Positions 10,317-20,158 of a stretch of 64,000 nucleotides of DNA are shown here, piece after piece. The stretch is from Flavobacteriales bacterium (lineage in GTDB: Bacteria; Bacteroidota; Bacteroidia; Flavobacteriales_F; PHOS-HE28), in the NCBI GenBank assembly GCA_016715995.1, contig JADJXF010000025.1:21552-85551 (forward strand), in the 5' to 3' direction. Made by a program: the position numbers and the translations under genes. The stretch's first letter is position 1, and each line of letters begins with the position of its first letter. Under the pieces are notes generated by a model. It did not search any database and was not told the origin of the DNA. It saw only the letters and a program-made list of their open reading frames with translations.

Positions 10317-12764
10317 ATGGCTTGCCCTCCCAACCGCCGGACCCGATGCCTTCTTATGAGCATCGGGCTGATGCTCGCGACCAGCGGCTCCCTACCCGTC
10401 CGTGCGCAGCACGATTGCCAATCCAGCAAGCACGGCGGGTCCGCAGGCTTGAACCAACGCGATGTGCCGCTGTGGCCTTGGGACATCCTACACCAGCGCA
10501 TCACGCTGGACCTCACGCTGGGGAACATCATCCGTGGGGCCTGTGACATCACCTGCTCTCCTCGCTCCGACGGCGCCACTGAACTGCCGCTCCAACTGCT
10601 CGCGCTCACAGTCGATTCGGTGATCATGAATGGCCAGACCGTTCCCTTCACGCATACCGGCATCGACCTGGCGATCAACCTGCCCGCATCGTTCAACACC
10701 ACGGATACGCTCACGCTCACCGTGCACTATGGTGGCGATCCGGTGCTGGACCCGAGCGGGTTCGGCGGTTTCTATACCACCGGGCAGTACAGCTACAACC
10801 TTGGCGTGGCGTTCGAGAGCGTGCCGCATTCCTATGGCAGGGCTTGGTTCCCCTGTGCCGACAATTTCACCGAGCGGAACACCTACGAATTCATCGTCAC
10901 CACCACCGCCGCTTGGAGCGCCTGGTGCAATGGCGAGCTCATTGATGAATGGCAGCCCACACCGGCGACACGGACGCGCCATTGGGCCATCAACGAGACC
11001 ATGCCCGCCTATCTGGCATCGGTGTCGGCATCGAACTATGCGGTGGTGCGCGACACGTTGATGAGCACCACGGGCGCTGAGATTCCCGTGACCCTGGTGG
11101 CCAAGCCCGCCGATACCACCAACATGAAGAACTCTTTCATCAATCTGCAGGCGGCCTTCGACCGGTTCGAGGAATGGTTCGGGCCGTACCGTTGGAATCG
11201 CGTGGGCTACGTGCTCACGCCACAGGGCGCCATGGAGCATTCCACCAGCATCCACTATCCGCAGAGCATCGCCAACGGCTCGCTGTCCTACCAGGATATC
11301 ATGGCCCATGAGCTCGCGCACCACTGGTTCGGCAACCTGGTGACCTGCGAGCGCGCCGAGGAGATGTACATCAACGAGGGCTTCGCGGAATACCTGGCCT
11401 ACCTCTTCATCGAGGCCATCGGCGGAACGACGAGTTACATGAACAAGGTGCGCGGCAACCACCGCAACATGCTGCTGCGGGCGCACATCGATGACGAGGG
11501 CTGGTGGGCCCTTGCCGACATGCCGCAGGAATGGACCTACGGCAAGCACACCTACAACAAAGGGGCGGATGTGCTGCATACGCTGCGTAGCTACATGGGC
11601 GACGAGGCGTTCCGCGAAGGCCTCACGAGCTTCTTGGAGGCGTACGCGTTCCAGCATGTGAACAGCTCCCAGCTCCGCGCGCACTTGGAATCGGTCACGG
11701 GCATACCGCTCACCGACTACTTCCAGGACTGGATCCTCCAGCCGGGATGGGCCGCGTTCGAGGCGGATTCCTTCGTGGTGCAGGACCCGCCCATCCCAAG
11801 CGGGCCATGGCCCACAACCGTGCATGTGCAACAGAAGCATCGCGGGCCGGCCAACGACTACCACAACGTGCCCATCTCGCTCACCTTTATGGATGTGCAG
11901 GGCAACACGTGGACGGACCCGGTCGCGGTGCTGGTGGGCGATGCCACATGCACCGTGGAATCCGCGCCGCCCTTCTTCCCGAAGTGGGCCTTCTTCAATG
12001 CCGATGAACGCTTGAGCCTCGCCCAGACCTTCGACACCGACAGTTTCACCGGACCCGCCACGCGCATTTACACCAACGCCGATCTGCGGATCACGGTGAA
12101 CAGCACGCCCGGGCCCTTCACCATCCGCATGGAGGAATACTGGGTCGCCGCTGATCCACAAGTGGAAGAAGCGTTCGCCTACGTGGTCTCGCCGGACCGC
12201 TACTGGCGCATCATCGGCTCCATGCCGGAAGCCGCCAGCTTGAGCGGGCGCTTCGCCTACGATGGCCGACCTGCACCAGCCATCAGCTTCGACCCCGGCC
12301 TGATGCAGGATTTCAACGGCATCACGTTCCGTGAGGACAGCATGGTCCTGCTCTACCGGCCCGATGCGCATTGGCCATGGACGCCGCATCCCGACCAGAC
12401 GCTGAATACGCAGGGCAGCGCCACCGACCGCATCGGCCGCATCGACATCAATGGCCTGCGCGCGGGCGAGTACTGCTTCGCGTGGCGGAAGAGCGCGGTG
12501 GGCATCACCGAGCCGCACTCCTCCAATGCCACCTTCACGATACAGCCGAACCCCGCGAGCGAAGTGGTCACCATTCGCACATCCGAGCCGGTGCAAGGGC
12601 TGGTGGAGCTCTACGACGCGCGCGGGCGCTTGGTCCGCTGGGAGCCGATCAATGGCGAAGCCGCCGTGCTGCGCGTTGCAGGACTGAAGAGAGGCTCCTA
12701 CATCCTACGGCATAAATCCGTGGATGGGCGCAGCACCTTCGCCGGGAAGATGGTGGTGGAGTAA
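10317..12764 (+). CDS. Secreted M1-family metallopeptidase with T9SS type A sorting domain
   Basis: 815 residues from the ATG at 10317. I prefer this start over ATG 10278 because it gives a compact signal peptide (RRTRCLLMSIGLMLATSG, cleavage near VRAQ). The central domain has the gluzincin motif HELAHH (His331, His335) with the third zinc ligand Glu354 in NEGFAEY, as expected for HExxH-x18-E. The upstream QGAMEHS matches the M1 GxMEN motif with N replaced by H-S, as in many Bacteroidota secreted homologues. The last ~75 residues (FTIQPNPASEVVTI ... GSYILR) form a T9SS type A sorting domain. It is therefore a likely extracellular or cell-surface aminopeptidase for peptide feeding. Substrate preference is unknown. 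Confidence 0.92.
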   Translation: MACPPNRRTRCLLMSIGLMLATSGSLPVRAQHDCQSSKHGGSAGLNQRDVPLWPWDILHQRITLDLTLGNIIRGACDITCSPRSDGATELPLQLLALTVDSVIMNGQTVPFTHTGIDLAINLPASFNTTDTLTLTVHYGGDPVLDPSGFGGFYTTGQYSYNLGVAFESVPHSYGRAWFPCADNFTERNTYEFIVTTTAAWSAWCNGELIDEWQPTPATRTRHWAINETMPAYLASVSASNYAVVRDTLMSTTGAEIPVTLVAKPADTTNMKNSFINLQAAFDRFEEWFGPYRWNRVGYVLTPQGAMEHSTSIHYPQSIANGSLSYQDIMAHELAHHWFGNLVTCERAEEMYINEGFAEYLAYLFIEAIGGTTSYMNKVRGNHRNMLLRAHIDDEGWWALADMPQEWTYGKHTYNKGADVLHTLRSYMGDEAFREGLTSFLEAYAFQHVNSSQLRAHLESVTGIPLTDYFQDWILQPGWAAFEADSFVVQDPPIPSGPWPTTVHVQQKHRGPANDYHNVPISLTFMDVQGNTWTDPVAVLVGDATCTVESAPPFFPKWAFFNADERLSLAQTFDTDSFTGPATRIYTNADLRITVNSTPGPFTIRMEEYWVAADPQVEEAFAYVVSPDRYWRIIGSMPEAASLSGRFAYDGRPAPAISFDPGLMQDFNGITFREDSMVLLYRPDAHWPWTPHPDQTLNTQGSATDRIGRIDINGLRAGEYCFAWRKSAVGITEPHSSNATFTIQPNPASEVVTIRTSEPVQGLVELYDARGRLVRWEPINGEAAVLRVAGLKRGSYILRHKSVDGRSTFAGKMVVE

Positions 12765-12815
12765 GCCTCTCCTAGTCGCGGTCATCGAACCAACCACGGT
12801 GAATCCCCGCACCGT

Positions 12816-12823
12816 TAAGTTCG
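12816..12823 (+). promoter_or_regulatory. Candidate -7 element (TAAGTTCG)
   Basis: TAnnTTCG match 9 bases before the ATG at 12833; no -33 TTG at the usual distance. The same box recurs upstream of several other genes in this window. Confidence 0.35.
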
Positions 12824-12832
12824 CGCGCTCTC

Positions 12833-14692
12833 ATGCGCGCGCTGCCCGCCTACCTAGCGAAGATCATCTTCTGCTGGATGCTGCTCTTCACCGCGCAGCA
12901 GGCCTGCTTCGTATTCATTGACGCCCAACGTCTGGCCGGCATCGCTGGCGCGGAGATTCTCACGGCCTTCAAGCGGGCCTTGCCCATGAACCTGGCGGCC
13001 GCCTGCTACCTCACTCTCCCTGTTGGCTTGCTCGGCCTGGTGCGTCTGTTCACGGATCGTGCGTGGCCGGTGCGCATCGCGCGCTGGTGGTTGGCCGTCG
13101 CGGTGGTGCTCACCTGCTTCATCCACGTGAGCGACATCGCCCTCTTCCGCGCCTGGGGCACCAAGGTGAACCACAAGGCGCTGTCCTACCTCGTCTATCC
13201 GGAGGAAGCGCTCGCGGCGGCTGGCGGAGCGCATCCGGCCCAACTGGTGGTGATCATGCTCGCCCAGACCGCGCTGATGGGCTTCCTGCTCACGCGCATC
13301 GATCATGCGCGGTCGCTGCGCAGCGCGTCCATCTGGCAGCGCTCGCTTGCGCCGGTGGTCGTTCCGGGACTGCTGCTGCTGGGCATGCGCGGCGGCGTGC
13401 AGGACTATCCGATCGACCGGAGCTGGAGCTACCACTCTGTGCACCCTGTTCTCAACCTGAGCGCCATGAACGGCGTGTGGAACGTGATCGTGCTGCTGGC
13501 CGAGCCGCCTGCGGTGACCGCCAATCCTTACGCCTACATGCCGCAGGCCGAAGCGGAGCGCATCTTCTCCGAACTCCACGCCGAGGGTGATGGCGAACGG
13601 GATTCCATCCTGTCCGTTGACCGGCCGAATGTGCTGCTGGTGATGCTGGAGAGCTGGTCGGCGGATGTGGTGGGCGTGCTCGGCGGCGACAGCGGCGTGA
13701 CGCCGGGCTTCGACCGGTTGGCGAAGGAAGGGCTGCTCCTCACCAACTTCTACTCCACAGGCTTCCGCACCGAGCAAGGGCTCTGCGGCATGATCAGCGG
13801 CTTCCCTTCGCAGCCCAAGACCACCATCATCCGGCAATACGGCAAGTTCGACCGCCTGCCCAGTTTGGTGAACGTGCTCGACTCCGCCGGCTACCGCTCC
13901 ACGTACTGGTATGCCGGCGACGCGACTTTCGCCAACACGCGCTCCTACCTGGAGACAATGGGCTTCGATGTCATCCACGACGAGAACTCCTTCCCGATCA
14001 AGCAGCGGACGGAATGGGGCGCGTACGACGAGGAGCTCTTCGCCTTCCACCTGCGCAGCGCGCGCGACGAGCCGGAGCCGTTCTTCCACGCCATTATGAC
14101 GAGCACCAGCCACGAGCCCTTCGATGCGCCCGTGGATGAGGGATTCCCCGGCAACAGCGATGCGCAGCGCTACCGCAACAGCGTCCACTACACTGATCGC
14201 ACCCTAGCCGACTTCATCACCGCATGCAAGGCGCAGCCATGGTACGACCGGACGCTCATCCTCATCGTTGCCGACCATGGCCACTATCTGCCGCACAACC
14301 GGGGCAGCCACACGGCCGAGCGGCACCGGATACCCTTTCTGATCACCGGTGGTGCGTTGAAGCAAGCGCTACGCGGCACTCGGCGCAGCACGTTCGGCGG
14401 CCATGTGGACCTCCCCGCCTCGTTGCTGGGCCAACTCGGCCTACCGGCTGATCGGTTTGAATGGAGCAAGGACCTCTTCCGCACCGGTCACCATCAATTC
14501 GCCTACTGGACCTTCGATGACGGCTTCGGCATCGCGGATGATCGGCAATCGCTGGTCTTCGACAATCTGGGGCAACGCGTGCTGCAGCTGCGCGACCTGT
14601 CGGTGCCCGAAAAGGTGAACGCGGAGCTGACGCGCAACGGCCAGGCCTTGGAGCAGGTGCTGCTCGATCGCTACATCAGCCTCAGCCAGTGA
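12833..14692 (+). CDS. LTA synthase family sulfatase-fold membrane protein
   Basis: 619 residues. The N-terminal ~200 residues hold about five hydrophobic membrane segments. The C-terminal ~400 residues form an alkaline-phosphatase/sulfatase-fold domain outside the membrane. Visible metal and catalytic motifs are NVLLVMLESWSAD (metal Glu), GFRTEQGL (the Thr expected to be the nucleophile in LtaS-type enzymes), YWYAGD and VADHGHY (metal Asp-His). Length and layout match the LTA_synth family. Gram-negative Bacteroidota lack lipoteichoic acid, so a phosphoglycerol or phosphoethanolamine transfer to an envelope glycan or lipid is more likely; the actual substrate is unknown. Confidence 0.88.
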   Translation: MRALPAYLAKIIFCWMLLFTAQQACFVFIDAQRLAGIAGAEILTAFKRALPMNLAAACYLTLPVGLLGLVRLFTDRAWPVRIARWWLAVAVVLTCFIHVSDIALFRAWGTKVNHKALSYLVYPEEALAAAGGAHPAQLVVIMLAQTALMGFLLTRIDHARSLRSASIWQRSLAPVVVPGLLLLGMRGGVQDYPIDRSWSYHSVHPVLNLSAMNGVWNVIVLLAEPPAVTANPYAYMPQAEAERIFSELHAEGDGERDSILSVDRPNVLLVMLESWSADVVGVLGGDSGVTPGFDRLAKEGLLLTNFYSTGFRTEQGLCGMISGFPSQPKTTIIRQYGKFDRLPSLVNVLDSAGYRSTYWYAGDATFANTRSYLETMGFDVIHDENSFPIKQRTEWGAYDEELFAFHLRSARDEPEPFFHAIMTSTSHEPFDAPVDEGFPGNSDAQRYRNSVHYTDRTLADFITACKAQPWYDRTLILIVADHGHYLPHNRGSHTAERHRIPFLITGGALKQALRGTRRSTFGGHVDLPASLLGQLGLPADRFEWSKDLFRTGHHQFAYWTFDDGFGIADDRQSLVFDNLGQRVLQLRDLSVPEKVNAELTRNGQALEQVLLDRYISLSQ

Positions 14693-14710
14693 TCGCGGCA
14701 GGCGCGGCGC

Positions 14711-15559
14711 TTACAGCTCGAATCCTTGACGCTTAAGGATCGTGCCGTCCACGGCGAAGAGGATGCTGTACTGGCCTTTGGGCCAACCTTGGACCGTGAG
14801 CTCCACATCGATGCTGTAACGGCCCTGGCGCAGATCGCGCCCCTCGTCGAGCACGCGGATGGTCTTGCCAGCGGCGTCCTTCACCACGATGGTGAGGACG
14901 CCTGCATGGCGCTGCTGGAACTCCACCCGGCCCGTCATGTGGACCGGAGCGGGATTGAAGACGCGACCTTCCTCCGGCGCGGCGAAAGCCGTGGTATACC
15001 ATGGCACCGGACGGCCTGTGATCCCGGATACCAATTGTCTTAGCGCAAGGGTCGCGGCAGCATCGCCTGCGTCGATGGCGCTGATCGGATGCTCATCGCT
15101 CACCGCCCACACGGCTTGTTGAATGGCGGTATCGGGGTAGCGACCCGCAGCAAGCTGCTCCGCGAGCTTCACAAGCGCAGCCGATGCCATTCCGCCGGGT
15201 TGGAACCGGGCGCCCGCCCCTGGCCCACCCATTGAGGCCTCGCAGCAGTACGCGCGGCAGACGACCCGCGTGCGGCCATGAGGAGCCAGGGCCAGCACCT
15301 CATCCTTCACCACCAGTAAATCCTGGATGGTGCTGTCCTGGCTTCCGAATCGCCAACCTGCCGGAATGAATAGGTCCAGGCGGCTGGGCAGCTTGTTGAT
15401 CACCTCCACCTCCACGCACTCCCCGGCATAGCCGCCGGTACCAGTGACCTGCAGATCTATCCGGCCGAGACGGAGCAGGGAATCGAGGCGCAAGCGCTCG
15501 GCGGCGAGGGGCTGCGTGATGAGCAGCGTCGCGATGGTCCAGGATGCAAGGCGTCGCAT
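14711..15559 (-). CDS. Secreted protein of unknown function with Cys and Gln motifs
   Basis: 282 residues from the ATG at 15559, chosen over an upstream ATG at 15616 because it gives a clean signal peptide (LASWTIATLLITQPLAAE). After a beta-rich region (IPAGWRF ... ALAPHGRTRVV) comes RAYCCEAS with Cys101, 105 and 106, followed ~40 residues later by IQQAVWAVSDEH (Gln147/148). This spacing loosely resembles thioester (TED/TQXA-like) adhesin domains. The C-terminal ~90 residues resemble a FlgD-like or fibronectin-like strand domain (GKTIRVLDEGRDLRQGRYS). It is tail-to-tail with the LTA-synthase-like gene. No function can be assigned. Confidence 0.72.
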   Translation of the reverse strand: MRRLASWTIATLLITQPLAAERLRLDSLLRLGRIDLQVTGTGGYAGECVEVEVINKLPSRLDLFIPAGWRFGSQDSTIQDLLVVKDEVLALAPHGRTRVVCRAYCCEASMGGPGAGARFQPGGMASAALVKLAEQLAAGRYPDTAIQQAVWAVSDEHPISAIDAGDAAATLALRQLVSGITGRPVPWYTTAFAAPEEGRVFNPAPVHMTGRVEFQQRHAGVLTIVVKDAAGKTIRVLDEGRDLRQGRYSIDVELTVQGWPKGQYSILFAVDGTILKRQGFEL

Positions 15560-15636
15560 GGGCAGGGTTTCCCCAACAACGCTAAGGAGGAACGGATCCG
15601 TGCGCGTCTGGGCCACGAATGCGCGACGGGTTCGGA

Positions 15637-16923
<1,287 letters not shown>

Positions 16924-16929
16924 TCTGAA

Positions 16930-16995
16930 TGGTTGGGGGTTGTCCCGGCTCAAGGCCGGGATGACAGGTTGAGGAGTGGAGAGGTTGAGGGTTGT
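16930..16995. repeat. GGTTGAGG-type repeats and TCCCGGC palindrome
   Basis: The carA-eno gap holds a perfect 7-bp hairpin (TCCCGGC at 16943-16949 with GCCGGGA at 16955-16961), bounded by GGTTGGGGGTTG and GAGGTTGAGGGTTG runs. The hairpin resembles a palindrome common in many bacteria and could act as a terminator or processing site after carA. Confidence 0.65.
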
Positions 16996-17003
16996 ACCGG
17001 TCG

Positions 17004-18141
17004 CTACGCGTTTTGAGGCACGGTCCGCTCGACCTTATGGTGCTCCTTCATCATTTGAACGAAGCGATCGAAGAGATAGCGGCTGTCGTAGGGTCCCGGA
17101 CCGGCCTCGGGGTGGTATTGCACGCTGAAGACCGGTCGGCCCTTCAGCCGGATGCCGGCCACGCTTCCATCGTTCAGATGGACGTGCGTGATCGCCACGG
17201 CCTCGTGCTGCTCCGCATCGGACCGGTTCACCACGAAGCCGTGGTTCTGCGAGGTGATCTCGTCGCGGCCCGTGGTGAGGTCCTTGATCGGGTGATTGAT
17301 GCCCCGATGACCGTGGTGCATCTTCTCGGTGCGCATGCCCAGGCTCTCGGCCAACAACTGATGACCGAGGCAGATGCCGAAGACCGGTAGCCCGCTGGCC
17401 ACGATTTCCTTCACCAGCTCCACGCTCGCGGGCATCGCCGCCGGGTCGCCGGGGCCGTTGCTCAGCAGGATGCCGTCGGGCTTCCAGGCCATGAGCTCTA
17501 CCACCGGCGTAGCCATGGGGAAGACCCGCACCACGCAGCCCCGTTCCACCAGGCAGCGCTCGATGTTGCGCTTCGCGCCGAAGTCGACCAAGGCGACGCG
17601 GTGCGAAGAGCCACCAGAACCCACTTCATAGGGTTTCGCGGTGCTTACCGTGCTGGAAAGTTCCGTTCCTTCCATGCTCGGAGCGGCCTTCAAGCGCTCG
17701 CGCAGGACCTCAACATCCATCTCCGTACTGCTGATCAGCGCGTTCTGTGCGCCGTGGTCACGGATGTGACGAACCAGCTTGCGCGTATCCAGGTCGCTGA
17801 TGCCCACGGTGCCGTGCGCCTTCAGGAAATCGTCCAACGAACCTGTTCCACCGGGCCTGCTCCACACGTCGCTGTACTTCTTCACCACGAGGCCCGCGAT
17901 GGTGATCTTGCCGCTCTCCTCCTCGCCCGCCTTCACGCCGTAATTGCCGATGTGCGGCGAGGCCATCGTCATGATCTGGCCGGTATAGCTGGGGTCGGTG
18001 AAGATCTCCTGGTAGCCGGTCATGCCGGTGTTGAAGCAGATCTCCCCCTACGGTGATGCCCGCTGCACCGATGGCGCGACCCCGGAAAAGCGTCCCGTCC
18101 GCAAGGAGGAGGAGAGCTTCGGGGCGCTGGCTGACGAGCAT
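17004..18141 (-). CDS. carA: Carbamoyl-phosphate synthase small subunit (one-base frameshift)
   Basis: Glutaminase subunit that releases ammonia from glutamine for carbamoyl phosphate, feeding pyrimidine and arginine synthesis. The C-terminal class I glutamine amidotransferase domain has the nucleophile motif FGICLGHQLLAESLG and the His/Glu motif VQYHPEAGPGP. The N-terminal ~30 residues (RPEALLLLADGTLFRGRAIG...GITV) are in a different frame from the rest. They join at a G5 run (C5 at 18045-18049 on the plus strand), where removing one base restores GITVGEICFNTGMTGYQE. The repaired protein is about 378 residues, the usual family length. The nearest in-frame start after the shift (ATG 18023) would give a 339-residue protein lacking the N-terminal strands. 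Confidence 0.93.
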
Positions 18142-18179
18142 CGTTGGGTGTGTGGCACGACTGCCTTCCGGCAGCGGCG

Positions 18180-18187
18180 CGAAGATA
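18180..18187 (-). promoter_or_regulatory. Candidate -7 element for carA (TATCTTCG)
   Basis: Minus-strand TATCTTCG, 38 bases upstream of the carA ATG at 18141, in the 142-base gap shared with the divergent deaminase gene. No convincing -33 element was seen. Confidence 0.3.
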
Positions 18188-18283
18188 TCCGACGCGGCAT
18201 ACGTGGCACCCGGCGATCATCCACAAGTGTTGAAAAGCCCTTCGCGCAACAGCATCCCCACCGGCAATCCGCATCTTAGCCGG

Positions 18284-18754
18284 ATGACCGAGGAGGAGCA
18301 CATGCGCGAGGCCATCCGCCTGTCCGTGGAGAACGTGGAGAGCGGCAAGGGCGGTCCGTTCGGATGCGTCATCGTGAAGGACGGGCGCATCATCGCACGC
18401 GGCGCGAACGAGGTCACCACGACCAACGACCCGACGGCCCATGCCGAGGTGGTGGCGATCCGGGGAGCATGCAAGGCGCTTGGCACGTTCCAACTCGACG
18501 GCTGCGAGATCTATTGCAGCTGCGAGCCCTGCCCGATGTGCCTCGGCGCGATCTACTGGGCGCGGCCGAAGGCCATCTACTTCGCCAACACGAAGAGCGA
18601 CGCCGCAGCGATCGATTTCGACGACCAGTTCATCTATGAGGAGATCGAACGACCAATCGCGCAGCGCAGGCTGTTCACGCGACAACTGCTGCGCGACGAA
18701 GCGCTCGTGGCGTTCGAGAAGTGGAAGACCAGCCCGTTGAAGATCGCCTATTGA
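18284..18754 (+). CDS. Guanine deaminase-like nucleoside/nucleobase deaminase
   Basis: 156 residues from ATG 18284. This is a CDA-fold zinc deaminase with HAE (His53, Glu55) and PCPMC (Cys83, Cys86) motifs. The sequence around SGKGGPFGCVIVKDG, TNDPTAHAEVVAIR and SCEPCPMCLGAIYWAR matches the GuaD/cytidine-deaminase-like subgroup that converts guanine to xanthine. The gene starts the plus-strand purine operon and ends 3 bases before xdhA, which supports a role supplying xanthine. tRNA adenosine deaminase (TadA) is the main alternative; the context and the C-terminal EEIERPIAQRR region favour guanine deaminase. Confidence 0.87.
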   Translation: MTEEEHMREAIRLSVENVESGKGGPFGCVIVKDGRIIARGANEVTTTNDPTAHAEVVAIRGACKALGTFQLDGCEIYCSCEPCPMCLGAIYWARPKAIYFANTKSDAAAIDFDDQFIYEEIERPIAQRRLFTRQLLRDEALVAFEKWKTSPLKIAY

Positions 18755-18757
18755 GCC

Positions 18758-20158
18758 ATGCTGTCCTTCATCCTGAACGACCTGCTCGTGGAGAGCGATG
18801 CGCCGGAAGGCATGGTGCTGCTCGACCTCATCCGCTACCACAACCACCTGCCGGGCACCAAGATCGGCTGCCGCGAAGGAGATTGCGGGGCGTGCACGGT
18901 GCTCGTTGGTGAATTGAAGGACGACCGGGTGGAGTACCGTTCGATGACCTCCTGCCTGCTGGCGCTCGCCTCCGTTCAGGGAAAGCACATCGTGACCGTG
19001 GAAGGCCTGAACATGGAGAAGCTGACTCCGGTCCAACAAGCGCTGGTGGACGAGAGCGGCACGCAATGCGGTTTCTGCACGCCGGGCTTCGTGGTGTCGT
19101 TGAGCGGTTGCTGCCTCTCGCGCGAAGCGGTGACGAAGGATCTCGCCATTCGTGCCATCGACGGGAACATATGCCGCTGCACGGGCTACAAGTCGATTGA
19201 GCGCGCGGCGGCTATCGTTGCGGAAAAACTGTCGAAGAAGGACGCAAGGAATCCGTTGAAGTGGTCGGTGGAGAACGGTTTCCTCCCCTCCTATTTTGCA
19301 CGCATCAAGCCACGGATGCAAGCCATCAAGCCGAACAACGGGCACCGAAAAGACAACGGCATTCCCTTGGGCGGCGGCACTGACCTCTACGTACAGAAGC
19401 ACGACACGATGCACCACGCCGCGATCCGCTCGGTGTTCAACGATGGGGATCTGAAAGGCATCCGCGTCGAAGGGGATCAGTGCATCATAGGCGGTGCCTG
19501 CGTGGCGAACGACCTGCTGGAATCGAAGGAATTGCGCGATCACTTCCCGAACATCGAGAAGCACCTTCTCTTGGTGTCATCCACACCCATCCGCAACATG
19601 GGCACGGTGGTGGGCAATTTCGTGAACGCCTCGCCCATCGGGGACCTCACGGTGTTCTTCCTGGCGCTGAACAGCACGATCACATTACAAGGCAAGAGTG
19701 AACGCAGCCTAAAGCTCCGCGACCTTTATGAGGGCTACAAGCAGCTCGACAAGTCACCAGATGAGATCGTGACTTCCGTGCGCTTCACACTTCCCGGAAA
19801 GAACACGCGCTTCCACTTCGAGAAGGTCAGCAAGCGCACCTACCTCGACATCGCGAGCGTGAACAGCGCGATACGCCTTGAAATGGATGGCGACACGATC
19901 CAGGAAGCGCATGTGAGCGCTGGTGGCGTGGCTCCCATCCCGAAATACCTAGCGAACACGTCCGCGTTCCTCGCAGGAAAGACGATTACAAACGATACGG
20001 TGCGTGCTGCGATCACCGTGATGAACGATGAGATCGCGCCAATCAGCGATGCACGCGGAACAGCGGACTACAAGCGTTTGCTGCTGCGACAACTGTTCTT
20101 CGCGCACTTCATGGAGTTGTTCCCGGAGCGTCTCACCTTGAAGGAACTGGTCGCATGA
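18758..20158 (+). CDS. xdhA: Xanthine dehydrogenase small subunit (2Fe-2S and FAD)
   Basis: 466 residues. The N-terminal ferredoxin-like domain has the first [2Fe-2S] cysteines in CREGDCGAC (Cys38, 43, 46) plus Cys66. The second cluster is in CGFC (Cys104, 107) and CRC (Cys139, 141). From ~residue 190 a FAD-binding domain follows (LGGGTDLYV, NMGTVVGNFVNASPIGD), then the CO-dehydrogenase flavoprotein C-terminal domain. It passes electrons from the molybdenum subunit to NAD+ or another acceptor. The stop overlaps the xdhB ATG (ATGA), indicating translational coupling. Confidence 0.93.
   Translation: MLSFILNDLLVESDAPEGMVLLDLIRYHNHLPGTKIGCREGDCGACTVLVGELKDDRVEYRSMTSCLLALASVQGKHIVTVEGLNMEKLTPVQQALVDESGTQCGFCTPGFVVSLSGCCLSREAVTKDLAIRAIDGNICRCTGYKSIERAAAIVAEKLSKKDARNPLKWSVENGFLPSYFARIKPRMQAIKPNNGHRKDNGIPLGGGTDLYVQKHDTMHHAAIRSVFNDGDLKGIRVEGDQCIIGGACVANDLLESKELRDHFPNIEKHLLLVSSTPIRNMGTVVGNFVNASPIGDLTVFFLALNSTITLQGKSERSLKLRDLYEGYKQLDKSPDEIVTSVRFTLPGKNTRFHFEKVSKRTYLDIASVNSAIRLEMDGDTIQEAHVSAGGVAPIPKYLANTSAFLAGKTITNDTVRAAITVMNDEIAPISDARGTADYKRLLLRQLFFAHFMELFPERLTLKELVA

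Noticed and set aside
10488..12596. 702-codon minus-strand frame opposite the M1 peptidase
   Set aside because: The plus strand encodes a complete peptidase with signal peptide and sorting domain; the antisense frame has no homology.
18020..19564. 514-codon minus-strand frame over the deaminase and xdhA genes
   Set aside because: It is a shadow of clearly homologous plus-strand genes in high-GC DNA; its translation has no recognisable domain.
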